Positions 33,096 to 43,216 are shown, counted from the stretch's first letter. The stretch: DNA of 64,000 bases from Xanthomonas sacchari (GCF_040529065.1 NZ_CP132343.1:4092001-4156000), one strand, 5' to 3'. A program made the numbers and translations. Notes: generated by a model not told the origin, from the letters alone.

Positions 33096-33393
33096 GTGTG
33101 ATGTCACCATTGCGGCACTGCACCATGCCGTCGCGCAGCCAGACGCGACGGCATTGCCGCAGAGCGAGATGTGAACCCTGTCAAGGCACGGGGTTCAGTT
33201 GCGATTCGGGAAGCGGCGCCTATTGTGCGCCCCTCTTCCGATCCGCCCATCTTGGCGGGTCCCGCCGGACTTCAGATTGCCGGCACCCGGGCGGCCCGTG
33301 ACAGGCCGCCTCCCCATGACGCCAAGCCGCATCGCTTGCCGCGCCATCCCGGCGCAGCGCCACGACCACGGCCCATACGGAGCAAGGAGTACG
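33096..33393. other. Intergenic region with a hairpin
   Basis: 298 bp between the unknown exported protein and the cell wall hydrolase. A perfect 11-bp stem ATGCCGTCGCG / CGCGACGGCAT (33125-33154, loop of 8) lies 29 bp after the upstream stop and may end that transcript, although no U run follows. An AT-richer patch near 33195-33240 could hold the next promoter. Confidence 0.5.
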
Positions 33394-33855
33394 ATGAAAC
33401 TGGCCTGGATCCTCTGGCTGTCGCAATTGTTGCCGCAACCCGCTGCCGATTCGCTTTGCCTCAGCACCACCGTGTACCTGGAAGCGCGCGACCAGACGCT
33501 GCGCGGACAGCAAGCTGTCGCCGAAGTCGCGCTGCGTCGCCTGGACAGCGGCCTTTGGGGCGATTCCATGTGCGAGGTGGTCACCGCACGCAAGCAGTTC
33601 GCGCCGGGCCTGGTGAAGCCGGGCACCGAACTGAAGAACGACGACGCCTGGGCCGATGCGGTCAAGGTCTCCTTCGACGCCGAGCGCAACTGGGCATTGC
33701 CGCAGGGCCAGCGCAAAGAGATCGTGCCCGGCGCCAGCCACTTCGCCGCGCACGCGATCGCCAGCCCGAGCTGGCGCAATGCCTACCAGGTCGCGACCAT
33801 CGGCGACCACACCTTCTATCGCGTGCAGAAGCTGCGTCCGCGCAACGCGTCGTAA
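33394..33855 (+). CDS. Cell wall hydrolase, SleB-like Hydrolase_2 domain
   Basis: 153 residues. A hydrophobic N-terminus (MKLAWILWLSQLLPQPAA) that may be a signal peptide is followed by the Hydrolase_2 fold: CLSTTVYLEARDQTLRGQQAVAEVALRR with catalytic Glu30, CEVVTARKQFAPG, AWADAVKVS and ASHFAAHAIASPSW. The family cuts glycan strands of peptidoglycan as a lytic transglycosylase. The ATG at 33394 is preceded by GCAAGGAG. The frame is open back to 33199, but the earlier part has no family features. Confidence 0.85.
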   Translation: MKLAWILWLSQLLPQPAADSLCLSTTVYLEARDQTLRGQQAVAEVALRRLDSGLWGDSMCEVVTARKQFAPGLVKPGTELKNDDAWADAVKVSFDAERNWALPQGQRKEIVPGASHFAAHAIASPSWRNAYQVATIGDHTFYRVQKLRPRNAS

Positions 33856-33979
33856 GCGTTCGCCGCGCAGGCACGTCCTGACGCAGGCTCCCGCGCGCCA
33901 CGCATGGCGCGCCATGATCGCCAAGCGCCCCGCGCAGCGGGTACGCTCTGGCGTTCTGACCGATGCGGAGCCGCCTGCC

Positions 33980-34588
33980 ATGAAACTCTATTCCAAGCCC
34001 GGCGCCTGTTCGCTGGCCGATCACATCGCGCTGCGCTGGGCCGGATTGCCGTTCGAGCTGAAGCTGCTCGACGCCGCCGCGATGAAGGCGCCCGCATATC
34101 TGGCGATCAATCCGGCCGGCGCGGTGCCCGCGCTGCAGATGGACGACTGGGTGCTCACCCAGAACTCGGCGATCCTCAACTACATCGCCGATCTCGCGCC
34201 CGACGCACAGCTGGCCGGCGACGGCAGCCCGCGCAGTCGTGCCGAGGTGCAGCGCTGGCTGGCCTTCCTCAACGCCGATCTGCATCCAGCCTTCCATCCG
34301 CTGTTCGGCAGCACCCGCTATCTCGACGATGCCGCGGTGATCGCCCGCACCCAGGAGCATGCGCGCGAGCGCGTGCGCACGCTGTACGCGCGCGTGGAAG
34401 CCGCGCTGGAACAGCAGACCTGGCTGGGCGGCGCGCGCCGTTCCATCGCCGATGCGTACCTGTTCGTCACCCTGCGCTGGGCGCGCGCGCAGCAGATCGC
34501 GCTCGGCCCCAATCTGCAGCTGCATTTCGAACGCATGTGCGCCGATCCGCAGGTGCAGGCGGCGCTGCAGGCCGAAGGGCTGAGCTGA
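33980..34588 (+). CDS. Glutathione S-transferase family protein (beta-like)
   Basis: 202 residues. The N-terminal thioredoxin-like domain begins MKLYSKPGACSLADHIALRWAG, with Cys10 as in bacterial beta-class enzymes, and NPAGAVPALQMDDWVLTQNSAILNYIAD binds glutathione. The C-terminal helical domain has SIADAYLFVTLRWA. Cytoplasmic detoxification or reduction is the general role. It converges with prpE across a strong hairpin. Confidence 0.9.
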   Translation: MKLYSKPGACSLADHIALRWAGLPFELKLLDAAAMKAPAYLAINPAGAVPALQMDDWVLTQNSAILNYIADLAPDAQLAGDGSPRSRAEVQRWLAFLNADLHPAFHPLFGSTRYLDDAAVIARTQEHARERVRTLYARVEAALEQQTWLGGARRSIADAYLFVTLRWARAQQIALGPNLQLHFERMCADPQVQAALQAEGLS

Positions 34589-34600
34589 TCGGCGCAGCGA

Positions 34601-34624
34601 ACGCCGGCGCGTCTGCGCCGGCGT
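34601..34624. terminator. Hairpin between convergent GST and prpE genes
   Basis: Perfect 10-bp stem ACGCCGGCGC-GTCT-GCGCCGGCGT, 12 bp after the GST stop and 6 bp after the prpE stop. No U run on either strand, so intrinsic termination is uncertain. Confidence 0.45.
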
Positions 34625-34630
34625 CGCACG

Positions 34631-36502
34631 TCAACCGCGCAAGGCGCGACGGATTTCCTCCAGCGCGCCGGGATCGTCGAGCGTGGACAGATCGCCCGGA
34701 TCGCGCTGCTCGGCCAGCGCCTGCAGCGAACGCCGCAACAGCTTGCCCGAGCGCGTCTTCGGCAGTGCCTGCACCAGATACACCTGCGCCGGCCGCGCCA
34801 CCGCGCCAAGACGCTCCACCACGCACTGGCGCAGTTCCTCGACCACCGCCGCGGCATCCGGCGCAGCCTGCTTCAGCGTCGCGAACACCACCGGCACCTG
34901 CCCCTTCAACTCGTCGTGCATGCCGATCACCGCCACTTCGGCCACATCGGCGTGGCCAGCGATGGCTTCCTCGATCTCGCGCGTGCCCAGGCGATGCCCG
35001 GCGACGTTGATCACGTCGTCGGTGCGGCCGAGGATGAAGGTGTAGCCGTCCTCGTCGCGGATCGCCCAGTCCAGCGAGCTGTACAGCAGCGTGTCGAAGT
35101 GGCTGAAGTAGCTGCGCAGGAAGCGCGCGTCGTCGTTCCACACCGTAGTCATGCAGCCAGGCGGCAACGGCGGCTCGATCACCAGCACACCCTTGCGTCC
35201 TGCCGGCACCTCGACACCGTGCTCGTCGACGATGCGCGTGCGATAGCCGAGATTGGGAAAGCCCGGCGACCCCGGCTTGACCGGCCGCAGTTCGACGCCC
35301 GGCAACAGGGTCAGCACCGGCCAGCCGGTTTCGGTCTGCCAGTAGTTGTCGATCACCGGCTTGCCCAGCGCCTCGCCGATCCACAGCGCGGTGGGCTCGT
35401 CCAGCGGCTCGCCGGCCAGGAACAGATAGCGCAGCGCGCTCAGGTCGCGCTCGCGCAGGTAACGCGCCGGATGTTTCTTCAGCACGCGGATCGCCGTGGG
35501 CGAGGAAAACATGGTGCGCACCCGGTACTTCTCGCACAGCGCCCACCACACACCCGGATCCGGCTGCACCGGCAGGCCTTCGTACAACAGCGAGGTCGCA
35601 CCGACGATCAGCGGACCGTACACGTTGTACGAATGCCCCACCGCCCAGCCCACGTCGGAGGTGGAGAACATGGTCTGCCCGGGGCCGCAGTCGAACACCG
35701 TGCGCATCGACAGCGCCAGCGCCACCGCATGGCCGCCGACATCGCGCTGCACGCCCTTCGGCTTGCCGGTGGTACCGGAGGTGTACAGCAGGTAGCTGGG
35801 TTCGTTGGATTCCAGCCACACCACCGGCACCTGCGCATCGCCGACGTCGGCACGCAACTCGGCATAGTCGACGTCGCGCCCGGGCACGCGCGGCTGCGCC
35901 GGATCCAGCCCGCGCGCGACGATCAGCACCTTGGGCGGCGGCGCGCTGGCTTCGGCGCACGCCGCATCGACCAGCGGCTTGTAGGGAATGCGCTTGCCGC
36001 CGCGGCTGCCGGCGTCGGCGGCGATCAGCAGCTTGGGCCGCGCATCGTCGATGCGCAGCGCCAGGTTGTGCGCGGCGAAGCCGCCGAACACCACAGAGTG
36101 CACCGCGCCGATGCGCGCGCAGGCCAGCATCGCGTACACCGCCTCGGCCATGTTCGGCATGTAGATGACTACGCGGTCGCCACGCTGCACGTCCAGCCGC
36201 TGCAGCACTGCGGCGAAGGCGTTGACCTCGCGGTGCAGCTGCGCATAGGTGATTTCCTGGGTCTGCCCGGTTTCGCTGGACACCGCCACCAGCGCCAACT
36301 GCGCGGCGCGCGCCGGCAAGTGCCGGTCGACCGCATTGTGGCAAAGATTGGTCAGGCCGCCGGCGAACCAGCGCCGGAACGGCGGCGTGTCGTACTCCAG
36401 GATCGTCTGCGGCGGGCGCTTCCAGTGGATCGCCTTGGCCTGCTCGGCCCAGAACTCTTCGGGCCGCTCGATCGAACGTCGGTACAGCGTCGCGTAGTCC
36501 AT
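34631..36502 (-). CDS. prpE: Propionate-CoA ligase / short-chain acyl-CoA synthetase
   Basis: 623 residues, cytoplasmic. It activates propionate (or another short acid) to its CoA ester through an acyl-AMP. Motifs: YTSGTTGKPKGVQRDVGGHA (AMP-binding P-loop), DVGWAVGHSYNVYGPL, YWQTETGWP, GRTDDVINVAGHR, and the catalytic lysine in LPKTRSGKLLRR. The sequence and length match PrpE more than acetyl-CoA synthetase (about 650 residues). No other prp genes (prpB, prpC) are adjacent, so the pathway context is missing here. Confidence 0.92.
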   Translation of the reverse strand: MDYATLYRRSIERPEEFWAEQAKAIHWKRPPQTILEYDTPPFRRWFAGGLTNLCHNAVDRHLPARAAQLALVAVSSETGQTQEITYAQLHREVNAFAAVLQRLDVQRGDRVVIYMPNMAEAVYAMLACARIGAVHSVVFGGFAAHNLALRIDDARPKLLIAADAGSRGGKRIPYKPLVDAACAEASAPPPKVLIVARGLDPAQPRVPGRDVDYAELRADVGDAQVPVVWLESNEPSYLLYTSGTTGKPKGVQRDVGGHAVALALSMRTVFDCGPGQTMFSTSDVGWAVGHSYNVYGPLIVGATSLLYEGLPVQPDPGVWWALCEKYRVRTMFSSPTAIRVLKKHPARYLRERDLSALRYLFLAGEPLDEPTALWIGEALGKPVIDNYWQTETGWPVLTLLPGVELRPVKPGSPGFPNLGYRTRIVDEHGVEVPAGRKGVLVIEPPLPPGCMTTVWNDDARFLRSYFSHFDTLLYSSLDWAIRDEDGYTFILGRTDDVINVAGHRLGTREIEEAIAGHADVAEVAVIGMHDELKGQVPVVFATLKQAAPDAAAVVEELRQCVVERLGAVARPAQVYLVQALPKTRSGKLLRRSLQALAEQRDPGDLSTLDDPGALEEIRRALRG

Positions 36503-36590
36503 GCCGCCCCTCCCAAGGCCGGTGCACCGGCTCCGAGCATAGTCCTTCGGCGGGGAGGGCGTCGTTCCGACCTTGGTCGAAGGGGCCGAT

Positions 36591-37118
36591 CTATAGCTTT
36601 CCGTCGATGCGCGCCTGAGTGATTAGCCTCTGGTCTGCTCGAAGCTGCTGCCGATCCGCATCATCAGATGCAAGGCATGTTCGGTACTTGTCAGAAAGTT
36701 CAGCGACTTGGCGCTGCAGCTTGTGAACAGTGACTATTCTTGCCTCAAGGTCTCTTTGAGAAAACTTAGAACAGTCTAGATCCAGTCCAGAAGCGCCGGC
36801 GACCAATTGATTAGATTCAGCGAAGTCTATATCCCACTCGGATAGCCAATGGACCATAGCGCCTGATCGGTAACAACCTTGGGCAGCGGCTAGTCTTGTG
36901 TGGGATTTTTTTGCGCGTTCAAGAAGCGGAATTAAACCTTGGATGTCCGATCGCAGTGTGCTCTCCATGCGTCTAAGTTCCACACGGAGATCAAGAGCTT
37001 TGATTTCGCCGGTTCGGCGGAACGCCAGAATTGCGACCACTGCTCCTATAGCGCCAGTCACTCCGCCGACGATGCCTGCAATTGCTCCGGCGTAAGCAAG
37101 CCAACTTTGCTCTGACAT
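36591..37118 (-). CDS. Low-GC small membrane protein of unknown function
   Basis: 175 residues. One N-terminal hydrophobic helix rich in Gly/Ala (YAGAIAGIVGGVTGAIGAVV, residues 9-28) is followed by charged, coiled-coil-like helices (DLRVELRRMESTLRSDIQGL; RDLEARIVTVHKLQRQVAEL). Two or three cysteines, no catalytic motif, no family recognised. Base composition is clearly lower in GC than every neighbour and codons ending in A/T are frequent, which suggests acquisition by transfer. The frame is intact and starts with ATG. It could be a small membrane effector or an orphan of a mobile island; there is no evidence for either. Confidence 0.65.
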   Translation of the reverse strand: MSEQSWLAYAGAIAGIVGGVTGAIGAVVAILAFRRTGEIKALDLRVELRRMESTLRSDIQGLIPLLERAKKSHTRLAAAQGCYRSGAMVHWLSEWDIDFAESNQLVAGASGLDLDCSKFSQRDLEARIVTVHKLQRQVAELSDKYRTCLASDDADRQQLRADQRLITQARIDGKL

Positions 37119-37212
37119 AGCTTAGTCTCGCAAAACATGCGTGTAGTAGCACTGCGTGTAGCAACCTTGCGCCGCAATGCGGCGTCGGCTGGACGAATCG
37201 CCGGAGACGGAC

Positions 37213-37533
37213 CTATTTCCCCGGCACCGTAAACGTCACCACCACATTCCCCGGCGCCTGCTCGAAGCGCGTGGCCACCGAATCCTTGCTGAGTTGCACG
37301 ATCTGCGCCAGTGGCTTGTGCGGCACGCCCTGGAAATTGACCGTGACCTGGACCAGCGAGCCGTTCGCCCAGTTGAAGCCGACCGCGGGCTTGCTGCCGA
37401 CGGATTTCTCCAGGTCGGCAGCTACCTCCTGCGAATGCGCATACGCATACGCATACGCATTCTTCACCGTGTCGACGGCACCGCATGCGGTGAGCGTCAG
37501 CAGCACTGGCGCACAAAGAAAACGCAATTTCAT
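37213..37533 (-). CDS. Small lipoprotein with Ala-Tyr repeats
   Basis: 106 residues. Signal peptide MKLRFLCAPVLLTLTACG with lipobox LTAC, so Cys17 should be lipidated. Just after the anchor is KNAYAYAYAHSQ, encoded by a GCATAC tandem repeat. The rest (VGFNWANGSLVQVTVNFQGV, VVVTFTVPGK) looks like a beta-rich domain of unknown function. It starts 22 bp after the stop of the S9 peptidase gene and is probably cotranscribed with it. Confidence 0.75.
   Translation of the reverse strand: MKLRFLCAPVLLTLTACGAVDTVKNAYAYAYAHSQEVAADLEKSVGSKPAVGFNWANGSLVQVTVNFQGVPHKPLAQIVQLSKDSVATRFEQAPGNVVVTFTVPGK
37437..37460. repeat. Short tandem repeat GCATAC inside the lipoprotein gene
   Basis: Three full GCATAC units (37439-37456) followed by GCAT. 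The 6-bp period keeps the frame, so a change in copy number would lengthen or shorten the Ala-Tyr tract without breaking the gene. Confidence 0.8.
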
Positions 37534-37555
37534 TGTGCGCTCCCAGATCGTCGCG

Positions 37556-40069
37556 TTACTGCTTCTGTGCCGCCGCGGTCGGCGACGTCGCACGCGGCGG
37601 CGCCTGCTTCACATAACGATCGAACCACTCCAGCATTTCCGCCACCACGTCCTCGTTGGACTCGCGCGCGGTGTACCAGTGCGGTTCGAACGGCAGCAGC
37701 ACCAGCCTCGCGGTGCCGCCGAGGCCGCGGATGGCCTGGAACATGCGCGGGGCCTGGGTGGTCTCGGTGCCGGGGTTGGCGTCGTCCATGCCGTGCACCA
37801 GCAGCAGCGGCTCGTTGATCTTGTCGGCGTGGAAGAACGCCGAGGCCTGCGCGTACACCTCCGGCGCGGCCCAGAACGAGCGCCGCTCGTTCTGGAAGCC
37901 GAACGGGGTCAGGGTCTTGTTGTAGCTACCGCTGGTCGCCACGCCGGCGCGGAACAGGTCTGTGTGCGCCAGCAGGTTGGCCGCCATCAGCGCGCCGTGG
38001 CTGTGCCCGGTGACGCCGATGCGGTCGCGGTCGACCACGCCCAACTCCACCGCCTTGTCCACCGCCGCCTGGGCGTTGTCGACCAGTTGCTGCAGATAGG
38101 TGTCGTAGGCGGTCTTGGGATCGCCGACGATCGGGAACGCGGCATCGTCGATGATCGCGTAACCCGCGAGCAACAGCAGCTGGTAGGAATGCAGGCGGGT
38201 GAAGTCGCGGTCGTTGGCGCCGCTGACCTGGCCGGCCTTGGACGCATCGGCGTAGTCCAGCGGATAGGCGTAGAGGATCGCCGGCACCCGCGTGCCTTCC
38301 TTGTAGCCGGGCGGCGTGTACAGGGTGAAGGACAACTCCACGCCGTCCTTGCGCTTGTAGGTCACCAGGCGCTTCTTGATCTGCCGTACCACCGGGGTCG
38401 GGTCGGGGAAGCGGGTCACCGGCGCCAGGGTGGAGGCGACCACCGCCTCGCCGGCTGCCGCGGCCGGTTGCGGCAGGCCCAGCGTGCGCAGGTACACGTT
38501 CGGCGGGTCGCTCGGCGACTGCCGCCAGGTGAGCAGGCGGGCGGCGTCGTCGCCGGCGAACCCGGCGAAGGCCTCGTCCACGTCGGTGCCGCTGCGGAAC
38601 AGGCGCTGGGTCTTGCCGCTCGCCAGGTCGTAGCGGTCCAGGAACGGCCGGTCGCCGGCCGGAGTCGCGCCCTTCCCGCTCAGGAACAGCGCACCGTTGT
38701 CCTCGCGCAGCACGTACTCGCCGTTGGCCAGGCGGCGCAGCTCGGGCGTGCCGGGATCGGCGTACAGATCGTCGGTGGACAGGTCGAACAGCACCCGCCC
38801 GGCACTGCCGGGGCGGTCGGCGTCGAGCAGCGTGGTGCGGCGCCAATGGCGGTTCTCGTCGTCCTCGTCCAGCAGCACCTGGCCCCCCTGCGCGAACCAG
38901 CTCAGGCCGGCGTAGCGCTGGGTCACCTTGGCCAGTTCGCGCGGCTTGCCGGTGAACGGCGCCGCCAGGGTCAGCAGCTTGTCGCGGGCAGGAACGCTGG
39001 TCTTCCAGTCGCCGCCGTCCAGCGCCTCGGCCCACACCAGTGTCGCCGGCTGATTGGCGCGCCAGCTGTAGGCGCGCGGCCCGGTCGGCACGCCATGCAC
39101 CGGCACCCGGTCGGCCACCGGCAGGTTCGCCAGCACCCGCTCGCTGCCGTCGGCCAGGTCCAGCACCGCCACGTCGTGGGCGAAGCGGCCGTAGGTGGTG
39201 ACGTAGGAGTACGGGCGCTGCAGGCGCTCCACGCGCACGTGGCGGCCGTCCGGCGCACCGTCGACCACCGAGTACACCGCCGGCTTGCCGACCGTGCGCA
39301 GCTTGCCGCTGGCGGCGTCCACGGTGACCAGTTGCGAGGTGGCGTAGTAGGTGAACTGCGCCTCGTCCTCGGGGCTGGACAGGGTGTCGCGGGCCTCGTA
39401 GGTGCTGCTCTCGCCCTTGCCGCGGATCGCTTCCTTGACCTCCGGCCCCGGCGGCACCGCCGCCTTCACCGGCGCCGGCCCCAGATCCTGCGGCACCGCG
39501 CGCACCAGCAGCGTGTCGCTGCCGCCCAGCCACTGGATCTCGCCGCCCAGCACCGGATTGAGCTGCACGCCGTCGATGCGGCGCACCGCGCCGGTGGCGA
39601 CGTCGCCCAGCCACAGCTCGACACGGTCGGCGGCGGTGTTGTTGAAGGCGAAGCGGCGCCCGTCCGGCGACCACACCGGCTGCGCCGGGCAGGCGCCGGC
39701 CGGCAGGGTCACCGCGGTCTGCTTGCCACTGGCCACGTCGACCAGGCTGAAGCCGTCCAGGCAGGCGCGGATGCCATAACCGTTGGACATGTCGTGGCGG
39801 GCATGGGTGCGCGGTTCCACGCGCACCCCGGCCAGCTTCAGGTACGGCTCGGCGACGCGCGCGATCGGCGGGTAGGCCTGGCGTTCCACCAGCAACAGGG
39901 TGCGGCCGGTCGGATCCAGCCGCGGCGACGGATTGAGCGGCGCGCGCATCACCCCGAGCAGCGGCTCGGGCGGTTGCCGATACCCGCTGTCGGCGGTGGC
40001 GGCGTGGGCGACGACGGGCAACGCACTGGCGAGCGCCAGCGCGCCGATCCAGCGGAACGGCATGAGCAT
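37556..40069 (-). CDS. Secreted S9-family serine peptidase (glutamyl endopeptidase / DPP-like)
   Basis: 837 residues. Signal peptide (MLMPFRWIGALALASALPVVAHA), a beta-propeller region of about 500 residues (repeats such as PVWSPDGRRFAFNNT and GEIQWLGGSDTLLV), and a C-terminal alpha/beta hydrolase domain with the nucleophile in GHSHGALMAANLLAH, an Asp in LLVHGMDDANPGT and a His in PFEPHWYTA. This architecture fits the S9 prolyl oligopeptidase superfamily, closest by phrase to the S9D glutamyl endopeptidase type. It probably trims peptides in the periplasm. ATG at 40069 or 40063. A lipoprotein gene follows. Confidence 0.9.
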   Translation of the reverse strand: MLMPFRWIGALALASALPVVAHAATADSGYRQPPEPLLGVMRAPLNPSPRLDPTGRTLLLVERQAYPPIARVAEPYLKLAGVRVEPRTHARHDMSNGYGIRACLDGFSLVDVASGKQTAVTLPAGACPAQPVWSPDGRRFAFNNTAADRVELWLGDVATGAVRRIDGVQLNPVLGGEIQWLGGSDTLLVRAVPQDLGPAPVKAAVPPGPEVKEAIRGKGESSTYEARDTLSSPEDEAQFTYYATSQLVTVDAASGKLRTVGKPAVYSVVDGAPDGRHVRVERLQRPYSYVTTYGRFAHDVAVLDLADGSERVLANLPVADRVPVHGVPTGPRAYSWRANQPATLVWAEALDGGDWKTSVPARDKLLTLAAPFTGKPRELAKVTQRYAGLSWFAQGGQVLLDEDDENRHWRRTTLLDADRPGSAGRVLFDLSTDDLYADPGTPELRRLANGEYVLREDNGALFLSGKGATPAGDRPFLDRYDLASGKTQRLFRSGTDVDEAFAGFAGDDAARLLTWRQSPSDPPNVYLRTLGLPQPAAAAGEAVVASTLAPVTRFPDPTPVVRQIKKRLVTYKRKDGVELSFTLYTPPGYKEGTRVPAILYAYPLDYADASKAGQVSGANDRDFTRLHSYQLLLLAGYAIIDDAAFPIVGDPKTAYDTYLQQLVDNAQAAVDKAVELGVVDRDRIGVTGHSHGALMAANLLAHTDLFRAGVATSGSYNKTLTPFGFQNERRSFWAAPEVYAQASAFFHADKINEPLLLVHGMDDANPGTETTQAPRMFQAIRGLGGTARLVLLPFEPHWYTARESNEDVVAEMLEWFDRYVKQAPPRATSPTAAAQKQ

Positions 40070-40167
40070 GGTCGAAATCCCCTTTCGAATGACCCCGGCA
40101 ACCTAGCACGGCCGCCGCGCCGCAGCCGAGCGCCGAAGGTCATGCCCTGCCCGACCGCGCGCCGCGC

Positions 40168-40788
40168 TCAGGCCGGCGCCAACGCCTGCTCGGCGGCCAA
40201 CGCCGCGACCACGCTGGGACGCTGCGCGATGCGTGCGACATAGGCGGCCAACGCCGGATGCGCGTCCAGCGACAGGCCGAACCGCGGCAGCCAGCCGAGC
40301 ACGGTGAACAGATAGGCATCGGCCACGCCGAAGCGCTCGCCCAGCAAGTACGGCTGCGTGCGCAGCGCGGCCTCGGCATGGGCGTAGCGCTGCAGCAGCC
40401 GGGCGGCGACCGCGGTGCGCCGCTCCGGTTCCAGCGCGGCATCGAACAGCGGCACGCTGCCGGCATGCAGTTCGCTGTTGATGAAGGCCAGCCACTCGTA
40501 CAGGCGGTAGAGCGGCAAAGTGTCTGCGTACGCCGGTGGCGCCAGCGCCGCCTGTGGGCAGCGATCGGCCAGATACAGCAGGATCGCGGGCCCTTCGGTC
40601 AGCACCTGGCCGTCGTCCAGCTGCAGCGCGGCCACGTAGCCCTTGGGGTTGATCGCGAGGTAATCCCCGCCCTCGTCGGTGCGCTTGCTGCGGTTGTCCA
40701 CGCGCAGCAGCCGGAACGGCAGCTGCAGTTCGCGCAACACGATGTGCGGCGCCAGGGAACAGGCGCCAGGAGCGGCATAGAGGAGCAT
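40168..40788 (-). CDS. Glutathione S-transferase family protein
   Basis: 206 residues: MLLYAAPGACSLAPHIVLRELQ with the beta-class-like Cys10, NPKGYVAALQLDDGQVLTEGPAILLYLAD for glutathione binding, and a helical C-terminal domain with FGVADAYLFTVLGW. It is a second, divergent GST beside the one at 33980. A LysR gene lies 79 bp upstream on the same strand, so the GST may be cotranscribed with, or controlled by, that regulator. The ATG at 40788 is the only start that fits the family N-terminus. Confidence 0.9.
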   Translation of the reverse strand: MLLYAAPGACSLAPHIVLRELQLPFRLLRVDNRSKRTDEGGDYLAINPKGYVAALQLDDGQVLTEGPAILLYLADRCPQAALAPPAYADTLPLYRLYEWLAFINSELHAGSVPLFDAALEPERRTAVAARLLQRYAHAEAALRTQPYLLGERFGVADAYLFTVLGWLPRFGLSLDAHPALAAYVARIAQRPSVVAALAAEQALAPA

Positions 40789-40867
40789 CGGAACGGTCTC
40801 GCAGGGGCGCCGGACAGTCGGCGCACGCAGTGTGCGCGGCATGGCGGCCTGCAGAGAAACAAGAATG

Positions 40868-41746
40868 TCAGTGCGGGTCAGTAGCGCTGCTGATGGCCTG
40901 CTCCAGGAACTCGCGCAACTGCAGTGCGGCCGACGCCGGTTGCGCAGCGGAGACCAACGCGAAGCGGCGCTGCAGCCGCGGCTGCAAGGGCAGCACCTGC
41001 ACGCCGTCGCGCTCGGCCGGCAGTACCGACGCCGGCAGCAGGCTGGCGCCCGCGCCATCGCGCACCAGCGCCCAGGCGCTGGACCAGTCGCGCACCTGCA
41101 GGCGCAGGTCGGCGATCGCCAGCCCGGCGCGTTCGGCCAGGCGTTGCGCGTGCAGCCAACAGCCGCCGGTGGCCAGCACGAACGGCAGCGCCAGCAGTTC
41201 CGCCAGGGCGATGTCGCGCGCCTGCGGACGCGCCAGCGCCGGCGGCAGCACCGCCAGCCATTCATCGCGGCCGAACACGGTGGCGTCGCGCTCCGGCGCC
41301 GGATCCAGCACCACGCCCAGGTCGACCGTGCCGGCCGCCAGCCAAGCCTCGACCTCCTCGTCGCTGCCTTCCAGCCAGACCACGCTGGCGTCCGGATGCG
41401 CCCGCTCGAACGCACGCAGGCGCGGTGCCAGCCACGGCCGCGACGAGGCGAAGCCGGCCACCCGCAGCGAGGCCGCACCCGCTGCACGTTGCACCCTGGC
41501 CAGGGCCTGGATCTGCCCCAGTTCGGCCAGCATCGCCCGTGCATGTGCCAGCGCCCGCATGCCGAACGGGGTCGGCCGGACCCGCCCGCGCTCGCGCAGC
41601 AGCAGCGCCGCGCCGAGCACGTGTTCCATCTGCGCGATGGCCTGGCTGGCGCCGGACTGGGTGATGCCGCAGCGCGCGGCGGCAGCGCTGATGCTGCCGC
41701 ACTCGACGACGGCGACGTACAGCCGCCAGTGGATCAGATTCATCAT
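40868..41746 (-). CDS. LysR-family transcriptional regulator upstream of the GST gene
   Basis: About 292 residues. Helix-turn-helix at the N-terminus (LYVAVVECGSISAAAARCGITQSGASQAIAQMEHVLGAALLLRERG), followed by an effector-binding domain. The ATG at 41746 has GGAG six bases upstream; the next codon is also ATG. The target is not visible; the GST gene directly downstream is the natural guess. Confidence 0.88.
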   Translation of the reverse strand: MMNLIHWRLYVAVVECGSISAAAARCGITQSGASQAIAQMEHVLGAALLLRERGRVRPTPFGMRALAHARAMLAELGQIQALARVQRAAGAASLRVAGFASSRPWLAPRLRAFERAHPDASVVWLEGSDEEVEAWLAAGTVDLGVVLDPAPERDATVFGRDEWLAVLPPALARPQARDIALAELLALPFVLATGGCWLHAQRLAERAGLAIADLRLQVRDWSSAWALVRDGAGASLLPASVLPAERDGVQVLPLQPRLQRRFALVSAAQPASAALQLREFLEQAISSATDPH

Positions 41747-41766
41747 GTCAGGCTCCCACAACGCGA

Positions 41767-41789
41767 AACGCCGGGCGGGGCCCGGCGTT
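41767..41789 (-). terminator. Terminator hairpin after mdh
   Basis: Stem AACGCCGGG / CCCGGCGTT, 27 bp after the mdh stop on the minus strand. The tail is weak in U, so it could also be only a processing or stability hairpin. Confidence 0.5.
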
Positions 41790-41815
41790 CCGTGACGACG
41801 CGATCGCGTTGGCGA

Positions 41816-42838
<1,023 letters not shown>

Positions 42839-43216
42839 TCAGTAGACGCGATAGCCCAGCGGCTGCAGGTGCAGGTCCAGGGCGGCGGTGTCGTAGCCTT
42901 CGACCACATGCTGGCCGATCACGGTGATCGGCACGCCTTCCAGGCCCAGCGCGGCAGCGGCCTGGCGGCCGGCCTCCTGTTCCACGTCCAGGACCGTGTA
43001 GCGGACCTGGGCGCGGGCGAAATCGGCCTGTTGCCGGCGGCAGTAGCCGCACCAGTCGGCGGCGAGCATGACGATGCCGTCGTCGCCGGTCAGCCGCCGC
43101 GGGTCGCCCGCGGCCAGTGCGGCCGACGGCGCCGAATCCGCGCTGCGCCACCAGGCATGCACGCCGCTGCCGATGGCGAGCAGCAGCAGGCACAACACAA
43201 GGGGGCGCATCGTCAT
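42839..43216 (-). CDS. Membrane-anchored glutaredoxin-like protein
   Basis: 125 residues. One N-terminal hydrophobic helix (PLVLCLLLLAIGSGVHAWW) is followed by a thioredoxin-fold domain with the CxxC site WCGYC (C56, C59) and the cis-Pro segment GVPITVIG. The catalytic domain should face the periplasm and act as a thiol-disulfide oxidoreductase. The mdh gene starts 36 bp downstream on the same strand. Two nearby ATGs (43216, 43210) are possible. Confidence 0.8.
   Translation of the reverse strand: MTMRPLVLCLLLLAIGSGVHAWWRSADSAPSAALAAGDPRRLTGDDGIVMLAADWCGYCRRQQADFARAQVRYTVLDVEQEAGRQAAAALGLEGVPITVIGQHVVEGYDTAALDLHLQPLGYRVY

Noticed and set aside
36591-37118. Low-GC gene as a phage-defence or toxin gene
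   Set aside because: One membrane helix and coiled coils are not enough; no partner gene, nuclease or known effector domain is adjacent.
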